Both the position numbers and the translations under genes were made by a program. DNA of 64,000 nt from Oscillatoriales cyanobacterium (lineage in GTDB: Bacteria > Cyanobacteriota > Cyanobacteriia > Cyanobacteriales > Microcoleaceae), in contig REAP01000006.1 in assembly GCA_004294385.1 (NCBI GenBank), positions 27,546-91,545 on the forward strand, in the 5' to 3' direction. The notes under the pieces were generated by a model, which was given only the letters and a program-made list of their open reading frames with translations, searched no databases and was not told the DNA's origin. The first letter of the stretch is position 1; each line of letters opens with the position of its first letter. Of the stretch, positions 53,583 to 61,130 are shown piece by piece.

Positions 53583-53695
53583 TTAAACCACTAACTATCC
53601 ATGTAGGGTGCGTCATTCGTGAACACTGACTATACATGGGAAACTCCTTAAAACTGACGCACCCTACAATACCATTTTAAATGCGTAACAGCTTA
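53568..53695. repeat. GTAGGGTGCGTC-type MITE, copy 2, within 20-bp outer inverted arms
   Basis: The element 53603-53667 has perfect 13-bp ends (GTAGGGTGCGTCA, TGACGCACCCTAC). Around it, 20-bp arms TAAGCTGTTACGCATTTAAA (53568) and TTTAAATGCGTAACAGCTTA (53676-53695) are perfect complements. The left arm includes the first codons of the glycosyltransferase gene, so the gene start has been duplicated in inverted orientation. Confidence 0.9.
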
Positions 53696-53750
53696 CATGG
53701 CCCCTGAGTGGAGCGTTGCCCAATGCCCAATGCCCTATTTCCCTTATCCT

Positions 53751-55231
53751 ATGCGAATTTTAATGCTTTCCTCAACTTTTCCCTACCCCCCAAGCCGCGG
53801 AGGAACCCAAGTAAGGACTTTTAACTTATTAAAATATTTGAGCCAGCGACATGATGTAATTCTAGGAACACTGCGATCGCCCGATGTCACCGATGCACAA
53901 ATTGACGAATTGCGCCAGCAAGTTGCAGAATTAGCCGTTTTTCCTGACCCGCAAATACCCCCCCAACCCCCCCTTGGCAAGGGGGGGCTAAGACTTCACC
54001 AGCAGCTTGATGGAGACTTCTTACCTCCCCCCCTTAGCAAGGGGGGGACAGAGGGGGGGTTCCATCTAAATAACCAGCAGCTTGATGGAGACTTCTTAGC
54101 AAGGGGGGGACAGAGGGGGGGTTCCATCTAAATAACCAACAGCTTGACGGAGACTTCTTACCTCCCCCCCTTAGCAAGGGGGGGACTGAGGGGGGGTTCT
54201 ATGAAATAATCGGAAAACTCCACAGATTTAGTCAATTCTTGCAATCCGGGACACCTCCAAATGTACTCTCAAGATACTCCCCAGCAATGCAGCATTGGGT
54301 AGATCAGTTAGTCACATCAGGGAAATGCGATGCTATTACTTGCGAACACAGCGTTAACGAGATTTACATCCGTCCAGAATGGCGACAAAACATCCTAACT
54401 GTAGTAAATATTCACAGTTCAGTTTGGGGAACTTGTAAGCAAATGTTAGAAACAGCCACATCCGAAAACCCCCTGCGCGATCGACTAAATTTACCCCTCC
54501 TAGCCCGCTACGAAAAACGCTACTGTGCCAAATTTTCCCGCATAGTCGTCACAACATCCACAGACAAGCAACAACTTCTCGAATTGTTGTCGCCTAGAAA
54601 GATGGAAAAAAGAATAGACTATTTCTCAATGCCAACAATTGAGGTAATTCCCAACGGAGTTGATTTAATCGAATTTCCCGATCGCGCGATCGATCCCGGA
54701 GGACACACCTTAATCTTTGCAGGGGCCATGAACAACTTGCCCAACATAGACGCAGCACGATTCTTAAGTTTGGAGATATTACCGATCGTACAGCAGCGCT
54801 ATCCCGATACCACCCTCACCTTAGTCGGAACCTCCCCAGTCCCAGAAGTCTTAGCCTTAGCAAAACAACCAGGAATTCAAGTTCTAGGCAGAGTGCAAAA
54901 GGTGGCAGAATACTTGCATCAGGCTACAGTTTGTGTTGTACCCATGCGAATCGGTTTTGGGATAAAAAATAAAACTTTAGAGGCAATGGCTGCTGGAACT
55001 CCCGTCATTGCAAGCGATCGAGGTTTGGAAGGTTTAGACATCGGCGGTGCCCCACAACCAATCAGGGCCTTGCGCGCCAACAGAGCTCAGGAGTATGTTG
55101 AAGCGATTAGCAGTTTGTTTGAAAATCCACACCTAAGACACGAATTATCTCGAAATGCCCGATCGCACATCGAAAACCAATACACCTGGAATACCATAGG
55201 TCGGCGGTACGATCGACTATTGCAACCTTAA
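53751..55231 (+). pseudogene. Family 4 (PEP-CTERM/exopolysaccharide-type) glycosyltransferase, frameshifted by repeat loss
   Basis: The gene starts at the ATG at 53751 (MRILMLSSTFPYPPSRGGTQ). It reads into three C-run/G-run palindrome units (53957-54200) and stops at 54131. The remaining part, GKLHRFSQFLQSGTPPN to the stop at 55231, is in another frame. It has the GT4 features VIPNGVDLIEF, LIFAGAMNNLPNIDAARF and GFGIKNKTLEAMAAGTPVIAS, with the catalytic Glu. The middle repeat unit lacks 13 nt (CCTCCCCCCCTTA) present in the flanking units; restoring them rejoins the frames. The present gene is either inactive or a sequencing artefact. Confidence 0.88.
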
Positions 55232-55268
55232 ATCATAAAATCTAAAATCTAAATCTTAAAAATTGACG

Positions 55269-57206
55269 ATGGAAAACAAAATTAACCCCTCCACAAATCG
55301 ACCAAAACCCCCAGAAAATCCCAAAGTTCCCCCCACAAGACGCCGCCGCCAAGCCCGACGCACCCAAAATCCTCAACAGTCTCAACCTAAAACCCGCATC
55401 TCAACAACTCCTAACGCACCCACCCCAAAATCAGTCCCCAGATATCCCTGGAAAAGACTAATCGCTAATTTGACAGCCCTCACCGTCTTGTGTGGCTTCG
55501 CAGCCCTGATGGGCGGCGGCGCATGGCTGAGTTACCAACTCATTGTCGATCCCAACGGCAACAAATGGATCACTAAATTTGTCCCGGAATGGTCACGCCT
55601 TCCCCTCGGAACCAGAGATTCCATCCAAACCCTCGATCAAATTCAAGCTAGCATCCGCAAATTGGGATTTGTCACCGGAGAACCTCTACCACTTCCCATC
55701 GATAAATCCGGCGACAATTCTATTTCCGATTTATTACTACCAATCATGGTAGAACGTACTGTCAACGCTTCTACAGCCTGCAAAAATCCTTGTCGTCAAA
55801 TTGTCGAACTTCGCGTATACAAACGAGTGCAACTTCCTGATCGCGATTCCGATACAGTACAATATTTTCAGTTAGCCAGTTCCGTCAATGTAGAAGGCCC
55901 TGCGGAATCTTTCGTACTCGCTTCTTTAGCTGACTCCAAGTCAGATAATCAAGGCTCCAATCAGTCTCTACCTTTGACCGAACTGCGCCGCTTTAACGGA
56001 AAAGCCCCGAACTCAGGAATTTGGTTTAACGTCAGCGGTCAATTAGTCCGGGGCGACAAAAAAATTCCCTACGGACAAGTCGTTCGCTACAACCCCAGTC
56101 AAAATCATTTAATCTCCCTCTTGGAATGGGTGAGTGCGGCCGGACAAGCCCCGAATTGGCAACAAATCGTTAAAGGTTCAAATCCACAATTGGCGATCGA
56201 TCAAACCGTTGGTTTAGAACCCCAATTTACCATCTATCAAATAGGATCGCGCAAATTTGTCCCCAACCCAGTTCAATTGACCGCCATTTCTTTGGAAGAA
56301 TTTGCCTTAAATGACGAAACTTACAAAAATGGCCTACGACTCGCCAAAAGTGGCCTGTGGTCTCCAGCCTTAAATGTCATGCGTACAGCTAAAGGAAAAG
56401 CCGCCGGTAATTGGCCCACCGTTGCCCAAGCTCAACTAGATGCGATCGAATTTCACGCTAAGATTACTAAAGCTCAGGCGATCGCCTCCTGGGCCAGTCC
56501 CGGTCAACAAGTTCTCGCAGAATTGATAGACGGTCGCTGGAATCAAGCACTACAAGTATTTGAAGCAGATCCCAGCAACAGCAACGAAATTGCCAAAACC
56601 CTCAAAAATGACGACGGAAAGCTCTTGAACCGCGTAGACGCAGCCTTGAGAGTCAATTCGAGCGATGGAGACATCAAAGCTTGGGGCGCGCTAATTGTCG
56701 CAGCTCAAGACGGAACTCGCGAGGCGATGAATTGGCTAGATCAACAATCAGATACCGACAGCGAAACTAGGAATCGAATTCGGAATTTAGTCAACAAACT
56801 TGAAGAAGCCGTTTCTCTAGCTGAAAGTTTACAACAACACAAAAGTCAAATCATGGGTTCCGCCACATTAGTTAGCAGTATCAATCCCAATGAATGGATA
56901 GAACCAGAAGCTAAAAATGAGTTGAAATTGACAGAACAACAAGTTTGGTATCAAGTCCAGGTCGCCAGTTTCTACGACGGAAAACGCTGGGTCAATCCAC
57001 CATTTGCAGACATGGAAATCAACTCTTTTCCTACTACTCAAGTTAAGTGGTTATGGGGAAGACTAGGCTTACTAGCTGACTCCAAGATTAAAATTGACGT
57101 AGCAATGAATAACGGCCAACAAAGAGTCGCTGTCGGAACAGTAAAAGCAGTACAGATTCAAGACGGAAATCTGCGCTTGCTCGCCGCCGTTGATAAGCGT
57201 TCCTAA
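55269..57206 (+). CDS. Large membrane-anchored conserved hypothetical protein
   Basis: 645 residues from the ATG at 55269. Residues 1-60 are basic and Pro/Gln-rich, probably cytoplasmic; one transmembrane helix lies at about 65-90 (LTALTVLCGFAALMGGGAWLS). The rest would be periplasmic: a beta-rich part (residues 150-340) and a helical repeat-like part (350-520, LALAKSGLWSPALNVM-type) with TPR-like spacing. The family appears specific to cyanobacteria but I cannot name it. The gene follows the disrupted glycosyltransferase by 37 nt and could belong to the same unit. Confidence 0.7.
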   Translation: MENKINPSTNRPKPPENPKVPPTRRRRQARRTQNPQQSQPKTRISTTPNAPTPKSVPRYPWKRLIANLTALTVLCGFAALMGGGAWLSYQLIVDPNGNKWITKFVPEWSRLPLGTRDSIQTLDQIQASIRKLGFVTGEPLPLPIDKSGDNSISDLLLPIMVERTVNASTACKNPCRQIVELRVYKRVQLPDRDSDTVQYFQLASSVNVEGPAESFVLASLADSKSDNQGSNQSLPLTELRRFNGKAPNSGIWFNVSGQLVRGDKKIPYGQVVRYNPSQNHLISLLEWVSAAGQAPNWQQIVKGSNPQLAIDQTVGLEPQFTIYQIGSRKFVPNPVQLTAISLEEFALNDETYKNGLRLAKSGLWSPALNVMRTAKGKAAGNWPTVAQAQLDAIEFHAKITKAQAIASWASPGQQVLAELIDGRWNQALQVFEADPSNSNEIAKTLKNDDGKLLNRVDAALRVNSSDGDIKAWGALIVAAQDGTREAMNWLDQQSDTDSETRNRIRNLVNKLEEAVSLAESLQQHKSQIMGSATLVSSINPNEWIEPEAKNELKLTEQQVWYQVQVASFYDGKRWVNPPFADMEINSFPTTQVKWLWGRLGLLADSKIKIDVAMNNGQQRVAVGTVKAVQIQDGNLRLLAAVDKRS

Positions 57207-57216
57207 CCTAAGCTGC

Positions 57217-57343
57217 TCCCTGAGCGTAGTCGAAGGGTCTACGGCTCTGTTCCCTGAGCGTAGTCGAAGGGTCTACGGCTCTGTTCCCTGAGCGTAGTCG
57301 AAGGGTCTACGGCTCTGTTCCCTGAGCGTAGTCGAAGGGTCTA
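57217..57343. repeat. 34-bp tandem repeat (CCTGAGCGTAGTCGAAGGG), four units
   Basis: Four exact copies, the last shortened, of TCCCTGAGCGTAGTCGAAGG followed by GTCTACGGCTCTGT. The last copy continues into AACAGCCTTGGCGATTGCCATA (to 57389), the shared right end of a dispersed element also seen at 59130-59229 and 60776-60879. Nothing else is recognised up to 57546. Confidence 0.92.
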
Positions 57344-57546
57344 AGGAAACATTGACTCCAGAACCTTAACAGCCTTGGCGATTGCCATAACAGTCAACTG
57401 TTAACTATTAACAGTCAACCGTCAACCATCACCTAAAAGTCCAGCCGGAATGGATATAACCATATCCTTTCCTTCTCAGACAACAACACAAACAACTATT
57501 TTCTTAACTCAACTTACCAAAGTAACACACAAAGACCTTTGAGATA

Positions 57547-57693
57547 TTAGCTCTCGCTCTTTTTGGAAAGTGCTTCAATCATCTGCCGTTTAACCGCCTT
57601 AGCCCAAAGCTCAAACTCTAAACTATTAATGCTGTTAATTTTAACTTCCTCAACAGGCTGAGGTGGGGCTTTTTTTACTGCTGTAGTATCCAT
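57547..57693 (-). CDS. Small hypothetical protein (48 aa)
   Basis: I prefer the ATG at 57693, preceded by GGAAGAG, over the longer reading to 57735. MDTTAVKKAPPQPVEEVK, then INSLEFELWAKAVKRQMIEAL and a KKSES end: a Pro-rich start followed by one amphipathic helix. There is no recognised domain and no neighbour on the same strand. The well-placed ribosome-binding site argues that it is real. Confidence 0.5.
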   Translation of the reverse strand: MDTTAVKKAPPQPVEEVKINSINSLEFELWAKAVKRQMIEALSKKSES

Positions 57694-58507
57694 TCTTTTT
57701 TTCTCTTCCAGAAAATGTGAGTAGTCGATCATCAACGATCAGAATCATACCTCTATGTTATGAACTAATTGCAAAAATTAAATCAATTAAATACATATAA
57801 TGTAACGACAAAATGCAGTAAATACATTTAATCAATGCAATTTCCGAATCCAACCTGAAAACTTCCTAAAAACAGTCTATGCGATCGACTATCACCGATT
57901 TTTAATTATCATAATGTAAAGTGTAAAACACTATCAAATTAACAGTTATGCTAATACACTCATGTTTAAATGAATGTATTTGCCTATACAGCAAATAATC
58001 ATTTGCTGACAGTAAAAAAGATCGACCATCAAAAAACAAGCTCGTCAATTAATGGCCAAATTTTTTATTTATATTACCTTTTACTACCTGGGCTTATTTC
58101 CATTCCCCACAAAATTACCTCGACACAACTAGATACTCCAAAACAACCAAGCTCTCTACTTCCCAAGGCGTGTTTTTCCCCGGATATCCTCCGGGGGAAA
58201 AACACCCCCAAGCTCTTCCTGTCCACAAAGATCCAGATTGTAGCCTCGGATCTTCCGGAACCTTGTTTAGCTGGAATGAATCTTAGAAAGTATCAGCAAA
58301 GAATCAATCTTTTTTGATTAATAACACTCATCTAAAAAGCACCAAGCTAGGTACTATTATCCAGTTCATATACTGAGTTTTCCTAGCTTCTCAGCTTACA
58401 AGATGAGACTGGGAATCCCCTAATTAAAGAGGGAATACCTAAATTTTGATTCTTCAATTTATCAGAGTGACTCTAACACAAAACTTAATTTATCAAGGAG
58501 AACATCC
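57694..58507. other. AT-rich intergenic region with one strong hairpin
   Basis: 800 nt of AT-rich DNA. An open frame at 57970-58317 exists but lacks a ribosome-binding site and domain similarity, so I do not call it. The only clear structure is a hairpin at 58170-58204, GTGTTTTTCCCCGGA and TCCGGGGGAAAAACAC arms around TATCC. It could contain a leader or regulator of the DUF4360 gene. Confidence 0.5.
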
Positions 58508-59080
58508 ATGAAATTTGTAAAACTATTAATTGCCGCAGCATTAATGTCTGCTTCGATTAGCCCCGCCTTAGCCCAAGAAAAAGTTCAAATCTTAGGCGCA
58601 AGCTACGGTGGTACTGGTTGCCCCGACCGCTCCGCCAGTGTCAGCGTTAGCCCCGACGGTCAAGAATTAACCATTCTATTTGATAAATTTGCAGCCCAAG
58701 GAAACATCTCAACAGAAAAGCGGAAAAGCTGTAATCTCAGCATTCCCATCAAAGTACCTCAAGGTTTCCAAATTTCTCTCTACGATGCTGATTATCGTGG
58801 TTATGTCGCACCAAAAACCACTGCAAGCTTAAGAGCAGAATACTTCTTTGCAGGCAACCGCGGCCCAGTTTTTTCCCGGACTTTCAACGGCGAAACAAAC
58901 TATAACGTTCGAGATAGCTTAGCAACCGTAGCAGATGTTTGGTCTCGTTGTGGTGACAGCATCAACATGAGAGTAAATGCTTCAATGACAGCCAGTGGTG
59001 CCGGTGCAGCCACCGTTGACTCCTTTGATCTTGCTCACCGTGGCTTAGTTTATCACATCAAATATCGCACCTGCCGCTAG
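58508..59080 (+). CDS. Secreted DUF4360 protein
   Basis: 190 residues with a cleavable signal peptide (MKFVKLLIAAALMSASISPALAQ region, cleavage after AxA near residue 22). The mature part fits DUF4360: GASYGGTGCPDRSASVSVSP near the N-terminus, FDKFAAQGN, RKSCNLSIPIKVPQG, and a C-terminal Cys (YRTCR). It has four Cys (CPD, CNL, RCG, TCR), which could form two disulfides outside the membrane. AAGGAG sits ideally before the ATG at 58508. No operon partner. Confidence 0.88.
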   Translation: MKFVKLLIAAALMSASISPALAQEKVQILGASYGGTGCPDRSASVSVSPDGQELTILFDKFAAQGNISTEKRKSCNLSIPIKVPQGFQISLYDADYRGYVAPKTTASLRAEYFFAGNRGPVFSRTFNGETNYNVRDSLATVADVWSRCGDSINMRVNASMTASGAGAATVDSFDLAHRGLVYHIKYRTCR

Positions 59081-59093
59081 AGATGTCCATAGG

Positions 59094-59117
59094 GGGAGAA
59101 TTCTTACTCTCCCTTTT
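59094..59117 (+). terminator. Terminator after the DUF4360 gene
   Basis: GGGAGA and TCTCCC arms around an 8-nt loop, followed by TTTT, 13 nt after the stop codon. Confidence 0.65.
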
Positions 59118-59129
59118 CTCCCTTCTTGA

Positions 59130-59229
59130 TATGGCAGTCGCCAAGGATCATCGTTCCCTGAGCGTAGTCGAAGGGTCGAAGGGTTGTTCAATGACAATAA
59201 ATACCTTAACAGCCTTGGTCGTTACTATA
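59130..59229. repeat. TATGGCAGTCGCCAAGG element containing CCTGAGCGTAGTCGAAGGG
   Basis: It begins TATGGCAGTCGCCAAGG and ends CCTTGGTCGTTACTATA, imperfect inverted ends. The internal CCCTGAGCGTAGTCGAAGGG is the same core as in the tandem repeat at 57217. A further member at about 60776-60879 has the right end CCTTGGCGGTTGCTATA. Confidence 0.8.
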
Positions 59230-59330
59230 AATAAATCTAGTAAAACAGCAATTATTTGACAACCTCTTGCCAATCAAAATCAGCTTGAGTTATAACAGAC
59301 TCGGAGTAGCATCAGTCACAAGGAGAATCC

Positions 59331-60014
59331 GTGAAATATTTTTCAGTAGTAATGTACTTACTGCGAGAACGGAAACAATTTCTAGAAGAAATCCGGGAAG
59401 GCGTCAAGCTCAAATCTAAAATTTTCGGGCTACTCATTTCTAGTACAGTCTTTTTTGCAATTTACGGGGCGATTTTAGGCGCATCGAGCACCTGGATGCA
59501 ATGTCTAGTTTCAGCAATTAAGTTGCCAGCACTTTACTTACTAACCCTGATCATCTGTTTTCCCACACTCTACTTTTTCAATGTCATGTTCGGTTCAAAA
59601 CGAACTTTTGAACAATATCTGGCATTGTTAATGACATCAATGGCGATGATTAGCATCTTGATGTTTGGATTTGCACCTGTAAGTCTATTCTTTCTGCTGA
59701 GTACCAGCACCAAGGAATACAACTTTTTTCTGCTCTTGAATGTTGCTATTATGGCAATAACAGGATTTCTGGGAATTAGCTTTTTTTATCAAGGAATGCA
59801 GTTTTTTTCTGAAGAAGATGCAGAAGGCAAGGAAATCAGGCTAAATATTTTACGGTTTTGGTTAGGACTTTATGCTTTTGTTGGCACTCAATTGGGATGG
59901 ACTCTCAGACCCTTTTTTGGATCGCCAGGACAATTTTTTGAACTATTCCGAAGCCGAGGAAGTAATTTTTATATAAGTATTTGGGATTCTCTTCGGGGTA
60001 TTGGAGGGTTTTAA
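59331..60014 (+). CDS. Polytopic membrane protein (Yip1-like), first gene of a pair
   Basis: 227 residues from the GTG at 59331, with AAGGAG upstream. A polar helical N-terminus (MKYFSVVMYLLRERKQFLEEIREG) and five hydrophobic segments (about residues 32-50, 60-85, 95-120, 128-150, 175-192) give a Yip1-like topology. I do not recognise a specific function. It lies 29 nt before the second membrane gene on the same strand, so the two probably work together. Confidence 0.7.
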   Translation: MKYFSVVMYLLRERKQFLEEIREGVKLKSKIFGLLISSTVFFAIYGAILGASSTWMQCLVSAIKLPALYLLTLIICFPTLYFFNVMFGSKRTFEQYLALLMTSMAMISILMFGFAPVSLFFLLSTSTKEYNFFLLLNVAIMAITGFLGISFFYQGMQFFSEEDAEGKEIRLNILRFWLGLYAFVGTQLGWTLRPFFGSPGQFFELFRSRGSNFYISIWDSLRGIGGF

Positions 60015-60043
60015 TTAATGCGAATTTAAGGAGATTTGAAATA

Positions 60044-60754
60044 GTGATACAGTCGGACTTGGATGACTTACTAATTCCCGAAAAAGACTTAGAAGAATTG
60101 AGCGGAATAGCTTTGGGCGACGGTTTTGCGGGTAATTTTTACCAACATAGTACATTCCGGGACAGCAAAAAGCTGTTTTCTATGCTGTTGAATGAGTTAC
60201 TGATATTTTGCGTAACGTTAGTAGTTTCCCTACCTGTTGCTTTACTTGCTACTCAACATAAAGTTGGTTCATTCAGCGATGCTGAGATATTTGTTTTGGT
60301 TTTACAAATAACTTTGAGTTTGTCCCTCGTGATTGCTGTAGCTTGGAATGTCTATAGATGGATAAAGGCAAAGCCTCTAGCGACGCTGGCTGGTTTGCTA
60401 GATGAAGTTGATAAGTATCATGAGGTGATTAAGGCTCTCGATATTATCGATCGATTAATAGCCGTTGGCAATCTACAAGCAAATTTGATGAATCGAGAGG
60501 ATGCAATTGAAGCATTAAGCATTACTAGGGAAAGTTTAGTTTGTGCTTTGAAAACAGAAAGAATTCTCAGGGAAAATCAGGAATTTATTGGTCGCCGTTA
60601 CGAATTATTTGCTAATATTGAAAGTAATTTGGCTGCTTTAATGGCGATGGATGTGAGCGATCGGGCAACTGAATATGGACGATTGTTGAATGAGGCTTTG
60701 GAGATCGGGATCAGCGTACACAAAGAAGTAAGAAAGTTGCAAAATGGACGCTAG
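60044..60754 (+). CDS. Membrane protein with helical cytoplasmic domain, second gene of the pair
   Basis: 236 residues from the GTG at 60044; AAGGAG lies 8 nt upstream, so I reject the longer frame from 59981 that overlaps the first gene. A 50-residue polar N-terminus (QSDLDDLLIPEKDLEELSG), two transmembrane helices (about 50-70 and 82-102), then a 130-residue helical domain (EVDKYHEVIKALDIIDRL...). No recognised family. Stop-to-start spacing and matching GTG starts suggest coordinated translation with the preceding gene. Confidence 0.7.
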   Translation: MIQSDLDDLLIPEKDLEELSGIALGDGFAGNFYQHSTFRDSKKLFSMLLNELLIFCVTLVVSLPVALLATQHKVGSFSDAEIFVLVLQITLSLSLVIAVAWNVYRWIKAKPLATLAGLLDEVDKYHEVIKALDIIDRLIAVGNLQANLMNREDAIEALSITRESLVCALKTERILRENQEFIGRRYELFANIESNLAALMAMDVSDRATEYGRLLNEALEIGISVHKEVRKLQNGR

Positions 60755-60775
60755 GATCTATTTTGATCAATGACA

Positions 60776-60985
60776 TTAAATCTGTCACCAAGGCGCTTTA
60801 GTTATTGCTCCCTGAGCGTAGTCGAAGGGTCTAAGGGAGGAATGACTAAAGCGCATTAACAGCCTTGGCGGTTGCTATACAGCAGATTGCAGGTTTATAG
60901 GTACTATCAATATCCCCGTAGGGACACGGCAGTGCCGTGTCCCTACAATAACTATGTACCTTGCATACCTGAAAAGTGCTGTAAA
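60776..60985. repeat. Abutting dispersed elements: TAGTCGAAGGG type and TACAGCAGATTG type (copy B)
   Basis: 60776-60879 is a member of the element at 59130, ending CCTTGGCGGTTGCTATA. It directly joins 60878-60985, the short copy of the element at 8993: TACAGCAGATTGCAGG at the left, CCTGAAAAGTGCTGTA at the right, with a GTAGGGACACGGCA palindrome (60918-60946) in the middle. No gene is recognised in 60755-61130. Confidence 0.85.
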
Positions 60986-61130
60986 TCTGTCGCTATACAA
61001 ATAAGTAGGTCATTCTAGTTAAATGTAAGACGATTTTCTATTAGATCCCCAACTTCTGAAAAAAGTCGGGGATTTGGGTATTGTATCTTTTGAACCCTTG
61101 CTCACTTACAACCCATTGTTAGTTAAAACT

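Noticed and set aside
57970..58317. Open frame of 115 codons in the AT-rich gap before the DUF4360 gene
   Set aside because: No ribosome-binding site, no recognisable domain, and a strong hairpin falls inside it; composition looks like translated non-coding DNA.
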